The position numbers were made by a program, and so were the translations under genes. Positions 5,813 to 13,485 of a DNA stretch of 16,979 bases are shown one piece after another; positions within the stretch are counted from its first letter, which is position 1, and each line of letters opens with the position of its first letter. Below the pieces are notes generated by a model, which worked only from the letters and a program-made list of their open reading frames with translations, was not told the origin of the DNA and did no database searches. This DNA is from Flavipsychrobacter stenotrophus (GTDB taxonomy: Bacteria; Bacteroidota; Bacteroidia; Chitinophagales; Chitinophagaceae): assembly GCA_947379685.1 (NCBI GenBank), contig CANCOG010000038.1, positions 1-16,979 on the forward strand, read 5' to 3'.

Positions 5813-7321
5813 ATGGACGGTGTTTTGTTGTTTTTAGGGAAAAGTATTGCTGTAAGTGGGCTTCTTACCGGTTGGTATTGGCTGGGTTTACGAAATAGGC
5901 GACTGCATCAGTATAACAGGTTCTTCCTGTTGTTCACATTGTATGCCAGCATTCAATTGCCTTTGCTGCATTTTCATTGGTTTGCTTTACCTCCGTCGAC
6001 CTCCGTCGCTGCGACTACCGGTTTTTCCTTAATACGAGTGATGAATGACGCAGAGGGGGATGTGTTGTCAACGACCTTGCAACAGAGTGAAGCAGCTATC
6101 AACTGGCTGGAGCTAATTGCCCTGATTGCCATTGGTATCAGTTGTGTGCTGCTTGTCCTTTTGTTTGTAAAGGCTGCAACAGTTATTAAAATCAGCAGAC
6201 GAAACCCTCATACCATTGTTAATGGGACGGAGCTGGTTGTAACTGAACATCCGGCGGCACCGTTTTCTTTTTTGCATATGTTATTCTGGCGCCAGGGTAT
6301 GTCGTGGGAGAATGAAAATGGACTTCTTGTATTGCGTCATGAGGCAACACACATCGAGCAGCGCCACACTTATGATAAGCTGGTGTGCCAGGTATTTACC
6401 TCTGTTTTTTGGTTCAACCCCTTTTATTGGCTGATTCAAAAGGAGCTGGGCATGATACATGAATTCATTGCCGACGAAAGGGCAGTGGCCGGCAGTGACA
6501 CTAAGGCCTTTGCGAGCATGCTTTTGTATGCACATGATGGTGGTAAACATCTAGACATCGTTAATAGTTTTTTTTCATCACCCATAAAACGCAGATTGAT
6601 CATGTTACAGAAATCAAAAGCCATCAGGCATTCAGCACTCAGGCGTGCCATCGTGTTACCCATTATTGCTTCGGCAGTTTTATTGTTTTCCATGGGGACC
6701 CGGAAAATAGGTCCCCATGTACCGGAGATTGGGCCCGTTGAACGGGCTGAAAAGAAAATCATACTTGTGGTTGATGCGGGCCATGGTGGGCAGGACTATG
6801 GGTGCAGCAAGGGGGCACTTTCAGAAAAAGAGCTTAACCTGAAAGTTGCCCGCCGCATCGCCGACCTCGCGCCGCAGTTTAATGTGGAAGTTCATTTGAC
6901 CAGGAGCGGAGATGAAGGGCTGTCGTTGAAGGAGCGAGTAGCTGTTTCAGATAAATGGCATGCCGATGATTTTATCTCCTTGCATATTGCTGACGAACCC
7001 GTTGGAGAAAAGGAAATGAACGATCAGGGATTTGGCATTGTTGTTTCCAGCAATGCGAATATATCAGCCAGCAAAAAAATGGCCATGAACGTATTGGCCA
7101 GAACCCTTCCTGTAAGGAACCAAATCACGCCTGATAGCAAGGGGCAGGTAAGTACCCGGGAGAGCATTTATGTATGCCGTCATAATTCTGCACCGGGGAT
7201 TTTGGTGGAACTTGGAGATATAAAAAACAAGGCTCAAATGGAAATGCTTACAGACGATTCAAAGCTTGACCGGCTGTGTAGTGCCATACTCCAAGGGGTT
7301 GTTGCTACTCATAAGAGCTAA
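5813..7321 (+). CDS. BlaR1-type M56 membrane metalloprotease fused to a zinc N-acetylmuramoyl-L-alanine amidase
   Basis: The 502-residue product has an N-terminal BlaR1/MecR1-like half. Membrane helices lie at about 5-25, 37-57 and 98-121. A cytoplasmic zinc protease segment follows, with HEATH at 176-180 and IHEFIADE at 215-222 supplying the likely third ligand, then a fourth helix at about 279-296. In BlaR1 the next part is a periplasmic penicillin-binding sensor. Here it is an Amidase_3 domain (about 315-500). Its expected catalytic set looks intact: H324 in DAGHGG, E338 in SEKELNL, H391 in SLHIAD and E466 in ILVELGD. The BlaR1 topology would place this domain in the periplasm, where it could cut the N-acetylmuramate to L-alanine bond of peptidoglycan or bind muropeptides. 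It follows the BlaI-type repressor by 11 bases. Both halves are read in one uninterrupted frame. Confidence 0.9.
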   Translation: MDGVLLFLGKSIAVSGLLTGWYWLGLRNRRLHQYNRFFLLFTLYASIQLPLLHFHWFALPPSTSVAATTGFSLIRVMNDAEGDVLSTTLQQSEAAINWLELIALIAIGISCVLLVLLFVKAATVIKISRRNPHTIVNGTELVVTEHPAAPFSFLHMLFWRQGMSWENENGLLVLRHEATHIEQRHTYDKLVCQVFTSVFWFNPFYWLIQKELGMIHEFIADERAVAGSDTKAFASMLLYAHDGGKHLDIVNSFFSSPIKRRLIMLQKSKAIRHSALRRAIVLPIIASAVLLFSMGTRKIGPHVPEIGPVERAEKKIILVVDAGHGGQDYGCSKGALSEKELNLKVARRIADLAPQFNVEVHLTRSGDEGLSLKERVAVSDKWHADDFISLHIADEPVGEKEMNDQGFGIVVSSNANISASKKMAMNVLARTLPVRNQITPDSKGQVSTRESIYVCRHNSAPGILVELGDIKNKAQMEMLTDDSKLDRLCSAILQGVVATHKS

Positions 7322-7606
7322 CTATGATGTACTTTCGAAAGTGAAATTAACTTTAACACAAAGGCTACGTTGTGGTTCACAAACCTGCCTGTCGGCAGAC
7401 AGGGGGCACAATGTTCTGCATTTTGAGAATAACCTAAGAGCACAAAACACTGCTAATGCAATAATCAAAACTATTCCGTTCGCAGTAAATAACGGCTGGC
7501 CCGCCAGTAGCAGCTTCCTGAAAGCACGGGCGACTAAAATGTACGCACTAATTTTATGAATAATCCAGGTTAATCACTTTCGTAATTTTACCTGCATTAG
7601 TTCGTT
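7322..7606. other. 285-base gap without a convincing gene; two small palindromes
   Basis: It holds the perfect 12-base palindrome ACTTTCGAAAGT at 7331-7342. It also holds a short hairpin CCTGTC-GGCA-GACAGG at 7388-7403 that resembles the CCTGCC..GGCAGG palindromes common between genes of Bacteroidota (from memory). No T-rich terminator is evident after either flanking gene. The open frame 7266-7559 has no family resemblance and overlaps the amidase gene, so it is not called. Confidence 0.5.
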
Positions 7607-8728
7607 TCATTTCATTGTAAATACTACTCTGCGGTTGTAGGCCCGGCCTTCCGGGGTAGAGTTGGTTTCTATTGGCTGGGTGGCTCCAAAGCCAAAGGGT
7701 CTGAGCCTTTCGGGTTCAATGCCGGCTACTGTAAGGTATTTCTTTACCGCGGCAGAACGTGCTTGCGATAGTTGCATATTGTGCGATGCGGAGCCTTCAT
7801 TATCTGTATGTCCGGCTATTTCCAGTTTTACTTCCGGATGTTGTTTTAACCAGGCCGCGAAACTCATCAGGAAGGAAAAGCTCTCCTTCCTGATGACGGC
7901 TTTGTCGATATCGAACATAATTGCGCGGGTAGTAAATTTCTTGTCGGTAAGCAGTGTGTTGAAATTGCTTTTTTGCCCTGCAGACTTGATGCTGATATTT
8001 TTATACAACATCCGGTCGTATTTCCCGAACGATAGCTGTAGGAAATTGAAGGAAGTATCCGTAAACGCTATAAATGGTTTTGGCGTAATGATATAGCAGG
8101 CGGTATATTTTGGTTTGTGTAACAACATCGCATGGTGCCAGGCAGAGTAGTTGAATCCTTGAGAGAAAATTGCCCGAGCAATCTTTTTGCGAAAGGTATC
8201 AACGTATGGTCTTTTGAACGGATCAGTATTGCCGTAGGAGTAATGTGGCCAGTAGTCTTCAGGGAACGGGGTGAGCGTATCCGTCCTTGTTTTTGTGGTT
8301 GTTTCAGTGGAGATTACTGTGTCTACTTTTTTGGTTACAGATTCTAAGATGAAATCAAATTCTATGATAAAGCTATCGGGCAGTTGCAATGGTTGTCTGT
8401 TCACTACAGGGGAAATGTAGTATACACCTGCCCAGCCTATGTTCAGTGTTTTGTCGCCGTTCCATGTTTTAATATTGGCCAGGTAATCGTTCTTAGGTCG
8501 GGTTGAAAAATGATCGCGGATGATCCATTGTGAGGGATAATGCCCTTCCGTGTCAACTTTAAAGTCATCATGAAATAGAATGTCGCTGTAGGTTGTTCGG
8601 ATTGCCTGTAGGGCAGTATCAGCTGCACTACTTTTCTTTTGGCCGTATCCAGATCCGAACCCCGTTAGCAACAGGAGGGTAAAAAATAACCATTCACAAA
8701 AAGGGTATATTCTCCGGGCCATATGCAT
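7607..8728 (-). CDS. OmpA-family peptidoglycan-binding exported protein
   Basis: The 373-residue product starts with a signal peptide (about residues 1-29, ending GSGYGQ). A region of about 200 residues follows (DILFHDDFKVDTEGHYPSQW, YYISPVV, FIIEFDFILE) that looks like a beta-sandwich found in front of OmpA domains in Bacteroidota. The last 110 residues are an OmpA_C domain: IMFDIDKAVIR, LEIAGHTDNEGS, LSQARSAAVKKYL, RPFGFGATQP and NRRVVF. The aspartate of HTDN and the arginine of NRRV are the positions that hold diaminopimelate of peptidoglycan in this family. It probably ties the outer membrane or a periplasmic complex to the cell wall. An ATG at 8722-8720, two codons in, is an equally good start (MARRIYP). 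It diverges from the exported repeat protein gene. Confidence 0.88.
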   Translation of the reverse strand: MHMARRIYPFCEWLFFTLLLLTGFGSGYGQKKSSAADTALQAIRTTYSDILFHDDFKVDTEGHYPSQWIIRDHFSTRPKNDYLANIKTWNGDKTLNIGWAGVYYISPVVNRQPLQLPDSFIIEFDFILESVTKKVDTVISTETTTKTRTDTLTPFPEDYWPHYSYGNTDPFKRPYVDTFRKKIARAIFSQGFNYSAWHHAMLLHKPKYTACYIITPKPFIAFTDTSFNFLQLSFGKYDRMLYKNISIKSAGQKSNFNTLLTDKKFTTRAIMFDIDKAVIRKESFSFLMSFAAWLKQHPEVKLEIAGHTDNEGSASHNMQLSQARSAAVKKYLTVAGIEPERLRPFGFGATQPIETNSTPEGRAYNRRVVFTMK

Positions 8729-8862
8729 TTACCTATTTAACGGTGTCACCAAAATTAGCAAAAGTTCAGTTTCCGGTGACTGCCCAAAGTATACAAGTAT
8801 CAGTCATGCCAGAGTGTGGGTATTTTCTTTATTTTTACTCCTGTATGCTATCTTTCAATATG

Positions 8863-9897
8863 ATGCCTGGTAAAAAGCTTTTTCGTTTTGTTTTCGTTGC
8901 AGCCCTTCTCTGCTCCCTCCCGGGTGTTTTATCAAAAACTTTTGCCCAACCGAAAGCAGTACCGTACCTGCACGTGTGGCCCGACCCGAACAAAGGTAAA
9001 ATATTGCCGAACGATGCAGGTTCTTCGATCAATGGCCCGACGACCACTGTCGATCAGCACCTTATTGGCCGGGTCTCGAAGGCTAAGTATCGTTATTTTA
9101 TCGTACATGACAATGACTCCACTAAAAAATCCAAGGGTGGGAGTCGAGTTGTCTACTTCAATGGGCTTGGTAATTTAGTGGAACAAAAGTTCTATGATAC
9201 GCTTTCGACTGTGAGTTTATACTGGCATTTTATTTACAAGAGCGATCGGCTCCAGAATTGGAATTACATTGTTAACGGAGCGAGGGCGAAAGAGGAAAGC
9301 CACTGGATGAGTTACGATGATAATGGACGAAAAACTGAAGAGCGGGTATATATAGTGCCAGTAAAAGATTCATTTAAAATAGCCTTTAAATATGATGAGC
9401 GAGGCAACCTGAAGCAGGAAGCTAATTATAACATGGATCCGGCAAAAAGCAAAATTGTTTACTATAGCTATGATGTTAAGGGTAACCAGATTGCCAGTGT
9501 GGCCACCTCGGAAGCAACGCCGCTGGTGACTACATGGTACCATATGCGGGCGAAGTACAATGCAACAGGCAGTAAGACAGAATGGGTATATTATGAGCAA
9601 AAGGATTCATCGGATATCGAAAAAATGTTCATGACCTATAATGAAGCAGGGCAGTGTATCGAAACCCAAGACTACCAGGGCGGTAAGCTGGACATGAAGG
9701 TCAATTATAAATATGACTCGATTGGCAATACCCTGGAAAAGCTCTGTTATTCACCTGCGCTCAATGAAGAACTCAGCGTTTTTTATGTATACCAATACGA
9801 TAAGAAAGGAAACATCATCAGACAGGAGGATTATAAGCTCCGGGATGGGAAAAAGGAACTGGTTGGGATAGCCGATGCGGTTTATGAGTATTATTGA
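8863..9897 (+). CDS. Exported protein with YD/RHS-like repeats, function unknown
   Basis: The product is 344 residues from the ATG at 8863. The preceding ATG at 8860 is equally possible, and the upstream extension to 8743 is rejected. A basic N-terminus (MPGKKLFR) and a hydrophobic core lead to a likely signal cleavage near TFAQ, about residue 28. The body consists of diverged beta-hairpin repeats with a Y-(S/K)-Y-D-x-x-G-N pattern: FKYDERGNLKQE, YYSYDVKGNQIAS, MTYNEAGQCIE, YKYDSIGNTLEK and YQYDKKGNIIRQE. These resemble YD repeats of RHS-type proteins but lack the core and toxin parts of those. It is probably a secreted or surface beta-rich protein. It has no T9SS sorting domain and no adjacent secretion genes. 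A TATCTTTC sequence at 8849-8856 is a one-mismatch -7 element just upstream. Confidence 0.72.
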   Translation: MPGKKLFRFVFVAALLCSLPGVLSKTFAQPKAVPYLHVWPDPNKGKILPNDAGSSINGPTTTVDQHLIGRVSKAKYRYFIVHDNDSTKKSKGGSRVVYFNGLGNLVEQKFYDTLSTVSLYWHFIYKSDRLQNWNYIVNGARAKEESHWMSYDDNGRKTEERVYIVPVKDSFKIAFKYDERGNLKQEANYNMDPAKSKIVYYSYDVKGNQIASVATSEATPLVTTWYHMRAKYNATGSKTEWVYYEQKDSSDIEKMFMTYNEAGQCIETQDYQGGKLDMKVNYKYDSIGNTLEKLCYSPALNEELSVFYVYQYDKKGNIIRQEDYKLRDGKKELVGIADAVYEYY

Positions 9898-10019
9898 TTT
9901 TATGAATGTTGTTGCAGTGAATATTTTTCGTGGCACGATTTTTTAAGGAAATGATGTTTGCTCTAACCCATTGTGCGAAATGGGTAGCGGTTGTTTATTT
10001 ATCTAATAATATTTGAAGC

Positions 10020-11297
10020 ATGCAGGTCACAGAATTTTTGAATGAAAATCCCCAGTCGATGGGGAGTGATCTATTGGCCGAATTGCAGGGGCATACCCAT
10101 TTCTACAATAAGGTTGTACACCAGTTGCCCGCGGCAGTTTACGCCTGCAATGCGGAAGGATACGTTACCTTTTACAACGATGCTGCAGCTAAATTATGGG
10201 GAAGGAAGCCAGAAATTGGGCGCGACCTCTGGTGCGGTTCGTGGAAAATATTTGATTCTGATGGGGTAACGCCAGTTGAATTATCCGAATGCCCAATGGC
10301 CGTAACACTTCGAGAGGGAAAGCCAGTAAGAGGAGTGGAAGTAATAGTAGAATGCCCCGATGGGACCAGGAGAAATGTTGCTCCTCATCCCGATCCGCTT
10401 TTTGATGAAGCGGGAAAAATGCTGGGAGCAGTGAATCTTTTGGTAGATATTACACCGTTGAAACAAAAGGAAAATGCGCTTCGGGAAAGTGAAACGCGTT
10501 ACCGGCAGATGGCCGAGGAACTGGAAATAAGGGTGGCTGAAAGAACCGAGGAGCTCAGTATAGCCAACATGGCATTGCAGCGCAGTAATGCAGAACTGGA
10601 ACAGTTTGCACTGGCTGCATCGCATGATATGCAAGAGCCGCTACGCAAAATAATAACTTACTGCAAACTCGTTGAACAGGAAGCGGATGCTGATAACGGT
10701 AACGCTCAGGCTTATATTGAGAAGATAATGCGCTCCAGCGAGCGCATGGGCACTCTTATCAAGGATATTCTGAACTATTCAAGGCTCATTCATATCGACG
10801 AGCAATTTGTGCCGACAAACCTTAATGTAGTATTGAAACGGGTACTTGAAGATCTGGAACTTGGGCTGCAACAGCGCGAAGCGGTACTGAAGATTGATGA
10901 CCTGCCCACGGTGCGGGCCATACCCGTGCACATGGTTCAACTCTTTTTTAACCTGATTGGCAACAGCCTGAAATTTTGCAAGCCGGCTGTGCCTTGCGAG
11001 TTGAGAATTACTGCCAGCACACTTCACCTGGAGGACGCAACTAAACTTGGGCTGAGTGACGATCATAGCTATTGTGAGATCATTGTTACGGATAATGGAA
11101 TTGGATTCGATCAGGAATTTGCGGCCAATATTTTTAAGATATTCAACCGGTTAAACGCCCGAGATAAATACGAGGGTACCGGCATTGGGCTGGCACTCTG
11201 TGAAAAAGTTGTGAGCGTACATAGTGGCGTGATATTCGCAGTTTCAGCTGAAAATATGGGAACCAGCATGCACGTTGTTTTGCCCCTTGCTGGTTGA
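10020..11297 (+). CDS. Soluble PAS-domain sensor histidine kinase
   Basis: The 425-residue product has no membrane helix. A PAS domain spans about residues 28-145 (LPAAVYACNAEGYVTFYND, with GAVNLLVDITPLK as its C-terminal motif). A coiled coil follows at 146-198. The HisKA domain has phosphoacceptor H202 in ASHDMQEPLRK. The HATPase_c domain has complete N (NLIGNSLKF, 311-319), G1 (DNGIGF, 358-363), F (IFKIF) and G2 (EGTGIGLAL, 385-393) boxes, so it should be an active kinase. The PAS domain probably reads a cytoplasmic cue. No response regulator is adjacent, so it is an orphan. A TAATATTTG, one base longer than the -7 consensus, lies just four bases before the ATG. Confidence 0.92.
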   Translation: MQVTEFLNENPQSMGSDLLAELQGHTHFYNKVVHQLPAAVYACNAEGYVTFYNDAAAKLWGRKPEIGRDLWCGSWKIFDSDGVTPVELSECPMAVTLREGKPVRGVEVIVECPDGTRRNVAPHPDPLFDEAGKMLGAVNLLVDITPLKQKENALRESETRYRQMAEELEIRVAERTEELSIANMALQRSNAELEQFALAASHDMQEPLRKIITYCKLVEQEADADNGNAQAYIEKIMRSSERMGTLIKDILNYSRLIHIDEQFVPTNLNVVLKRVLEDLELGLQQREAVLKIDDLPTVRAIPVHMVQLFFNLIGNSLKFCKPAVPCELRITASTLHLEDATKLGLSDDHSYCEIIVTDNGIGFDQEFAANIFKIFNRLNARDKYEGTGIGLALCEKVVSVHSGVIFAVSAENMGTSMHVVLPLAG

Positions 11298-11346
11298 GCC
11301 ATCCAATCCTGACATGGCGATTTTAGGCGGCGGATCATAGGCCCTT

Positions 11347-11375
11347 AAATCTTTACACCCCAAAGTGGGGGATTT
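11347..11375. repeat. Imperfect palindrome after the PAS kinase gene
   Basis: CCCC (11358-11361) pairs with GGGG (11367-11370), and AAATC (11347-11351) with GATTT (11371-11375), with an unpaired TTTACA on one side. It resembles a degenerate copy of the AAATCCCCC/GGGGGATTT intergenic palindromes common in Bacteroidota (from memory). No T-tract follows, so a terminator role is doubtful. Confidence 0.45.
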
Positions 11376-11442
11376 CTTGGTCGATTGTTGCTTGTAATTA
11401 TAGTTGCCGTTACTGGCAATACTAAATGACGTTGCTCATTTC

Positions 11443-11450
11443 TATATTTG
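11443..11450 (+). promoter_or_regulatory. -7 element TATATTTG of the acetyltransferase gene
   Basis: A perfect TAnnTTTG ends four bases before the ATG at 11455. No TTG is present at 19-21 bases upstream. If used, the mRNA would be leaderless or nearly so. Confidence 0.5.
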
Positions 11451-11454
11451 TTTC

Positions 11455-11922
11455 ATGATCATCATTACAGAAACTCGTGACCCGGAGCTTTTAGCCCGTC
11501 TAAACGAAGATGTCCAGAACCTGCATTATCAGTTGCACCCCGAAATATTCAAGCCTTACGACCGGGAGGGAGTGGCATTGTTTCAGCAAGTGGCCCTACA
11601 AGATCTCAATGCAAGAGCCTTTGTGGCATTGCAAGATGAGGTGCCGGTGGGCTGCATGCTTTGCTTTATTCGGGAGGCAAAGGAAAATGCTTTTCATTAT
11701 GCTATTCGTTCTGTTTATGTGGACCAGATTTCAGTTCTTTCTGCATACCGCCGTTCAGGTGCCGGAAAAATGCTGCTGCAAAGGGCAGAACAGCTGGCGC
11801 AAGAGATGGGCATAAAAAGGCTGGAACTCGATCACTGGAGCACCAACACAGTGGCTGCTACCTGGTTCAGGAAAAATGGCTACAGTTTATTTAAAGAGCG
11901 GCTTTTTAAAACTATTGCGTGA
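11455..11922 (+). CDS. GNAT-family N-acetyltransferase
   Basis: The 155-residue product is a single GNAT domain that transfers an acetyl group from acetyl-CoA to an unknown acceptor. The acetyl-CoA pyrophosphate-binding loop is visible as YRRSGAGKMLL (98-108), following the beta-4 strand IRSVYVDQISVL. The C-terminal part has the typical LELDHWSTNTVAATWFRKNGY pattern, in which the residues around N131 and the final FxKNGY close the fold. The ATG at 11455 is preferred over the upstream frame start at 11404 because it follows a TATATTTG element and gives a normal GNAT N-terminus (MIIITETRD). It sits between two histidine kinase genes, convergent with the second. There is no evidence of a functional link to them, and the substrate cannot be predicted. 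Confidence 0.88.
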   Translation: MIIITETRDPELLARLNEDVQNLHYQLHPEIFKPYDREGVALFQQVALQDLNARAFVALQDEVPVGCMLCFIREAKENAFHYAIRSVYVDQISVLSAYRRSGAGKMLLQRAEQLAQEMGIKRLELDHWSTNTVAATWFRKNGYSLFKERLFKTIA

Positions 11923-11988
11923 TGATGAGCATAACATCATAATAGAGAAATGAGAATTGCCAACATCGAATTATTGCGGGTGCCTGAC

Positions 11989-13185
11989 CTATATTTTTTT
12001 GAGCGTAAAACTTATGGTTGCACCTTTTCCGGTTTTGGAGTCAACAGAGATGGTGCCGCCCATTTTTTTAGTCAGCCTGCTGACGGCAGGGAATGCGATT
12101 CCTGTTTTTGGGGTCGGGTCTTGCTTGATTACCTGAAATACGTTGAATAACACAGGTATGTCCTCTCCAGCAATTCCAGATCCGTTGTCTGACACTCCAA
12201 TCCTGTAAAACTCGTTATCTTCGGCAAAGGAAATATTGACCTTACCATTGGGCTTATCCTGATGGAGCAGTGCACTTTCCAGAAGTATACTCAAAATTTG
12301 TAATAATGCTGGCTTGCAGGTTGTAATCATTTTTTTACCCTTGGGATAACTCACCTTAATGACGGCAGGTGGATTAAGCTCATCAATTATCCCCCGAATC
12401 ATTTCAACGAAATCAAATGCTTCCTGATTGACGGTGATGATCCGTGTTGTGCGCTCGTATTCCAGCATCCCGTCAATGAGTTTGCTCAACTTATAAGAGC
12501 AGGTCATTACGTGGTTGAGGTACATGAGATTTTCTTCATTAAGCATTGCTACATTTTCATCCATGAAGAAGTGTACCAGCGAAATAATATTGTGCAAGGG
12601 GCTCCGCAGGTCATGCGCTGCAGTGGAAGCGAGTTCTTTGGCTTCTTCCTGGTTGGCGATCAATTCGCTGTAAGCGCCTTTCAGCAGGCGTTCGCTTTTT
12701 CTCAATTCCAGGAGACTCGTTACCTGCCGGCCAAGTGCCTTAAGCGAGGCAGTTTGCTTTTGGTTTAACTTGCGTGGCACAAAATCGATGACACAAAGTG
12801 CACCGACTGCATTGCCCTCAGCTGAAATAAGTGGGATGCCCGCATAAAAAACGATGTTCGGGCTAGAGGTTACCAGTGGGTTTTCTGTAAATGCGGGGTT
12901 CTTCCGTGCGTCCGGAACTACAAAGATGCCTTTTGCACTCTTTAATGTATGTGTACAAAACGATAATTCAATTGGTGTTTCAGTAATTTCCAGGCCATGT
13001 GTAGCTTTGAACCATTGTCGTTTGTCGTCGATAAAGGAAATCAGGGCAACAGGTGCCTCACAAATTTCGCTGGCCAGTAATGTAATGTCATCAAACGCCT
13101 GTTCCCTGGGTGTATCCATTATTTTGTAGTCTTTCAGGTTCGAAAGACGCTGGATATCTTCATAAGGAATGGCTGTTTGAATCAT
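11989..13185 (-). CDS. GAF-domain histidine kinase-like protein with a degenerate ATP-binding domain
   Basis: The 398-residue product is soluble. A GAF domain occupies about residues 25-160 (DDITLLASEICEAPVALISF, FYAGIPLISAEGNAVGALCV). A short helical linker leads to HisKA with H191 in TAAHDLRSPLHNI, followed by a HATPase_c fold. In that last domain the N box reads LLESALLHQ, so the Mg-binding asparagine position appears to be serine, and the usual lysine is leucine. The G1 box DNGSGI (333-338) is kept, but the G2 box reads PKTGIAFPAV instead of GTGIGLA. It may be a weak kinase or a pseudokinase that passes signals by binding. The ATG at 13185 is preferred to the TTG at 13191. A TAATTTTG on the minus strand (13223-13216) is a plausible -7 element. 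No response regulator is nearby. Confidence 0.85.
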   Translation of the reverse strand: MIQTAIPYEDIQRLSNLKDYKIMDTPREQAFDDITLLASEICEAPVALISFIDDKRQWFKATHGLEITETPIELSFCTHTLKSAKGIFVVPDARKNPAFTENPLVTSSPNIVFYAGIPLISAEGNAVGALCVIDFVPRKLNQKQTASLKALGRQVTSLLELRKSERLLKGAYSELIANQEEAKELASTAAHDLRSPLHNIISLVHFFMDENVAMLNEENLMYLNHVMTCSYKLSKLIDGMLEYERTTRIITVNQEAFDFVEMIRGIIDELNPPAVIKVSYPKGKKMITTCKPALLQILSILLESALLHQDKPNGKVNISFAEDNEFYRIGVSDNGSGIAGEDIPVLFNVFQVIKQDPTPKTGIAFPAVSRLTKKMGGTISVDSKTGKGATISFTLKKI

Positions 13186-13449
13186 AATCAATTACACAAA
13201 TGACACTTAAATGTACAAAATTACCTTTACTTTTTGTTGATAAAAAATTTTATCGGGCTCAAACGTCACAAATCTACGACAGGTAAAGGTAGGGAGCATA
13301 AAAGAACCTACTGATTATTAATGTGTTAATGAACTGCTAGCCGACCAATGTGGCGCCGGATCGCACTTCATGCCTCCACAAATCAACAAATCGAACTGTG
13401 TGTGAGCAAAACGAAGTTAAATAAATTTTAGCTTTCGTGAGAAGTAATC
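13186..13449. other. Divergent intergenic region between the GAF kinase and TonB receptor genes
   Basis: No gene is seen. On the minus strand TAATTTTG (13223-13216) could be the -7 element of the kinase gene. GATAAAA-AA-TTTTATC (13239-13254), a perfect dyad with a two-base spacer, lies just upstream of it, about where a -33 element would be, and could be an operator. The remaining bases to 13449 show nothing recognisable. Confidence 0.5.
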
Positions 13450-13454
13450 TTGTT

Positions 13455-13462
13455 TAATTTTG
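13455..13462 (+). promoter_or_regulatory. -7 element TAATTTTG of the TonB receptor gene
   Basis: A perfect TAnnTTTG lies 23 bases before the ATG at 13486. The region 19-21 bases upstream has TTTCG but no clear TTG. Confidence 0.5.
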
Positions 13463-13485
13463 CGACAATTAATTTAGACAAGACC

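Noticed and set aside
7266..7559. 97-residue open frame on the plus strand after the amidase fusion
   Set aside because: It overlaps the real gene, has no recognisable domain, and its composition looks like translated intergenic palindromes.
8743..8862. Upstream extension of the YD-like repeat protein
   Set aside because: Starting here would bury the signal peptide 40 residues inside the protein and run through the divergent promoter region.
11922..11940. ATGATG/CATCAT hairpin between the acetyltransferase and GAF kinase genes as a terminator
   Set aside because: A weak six-pair AT-rich stem without a T-run on either strand.
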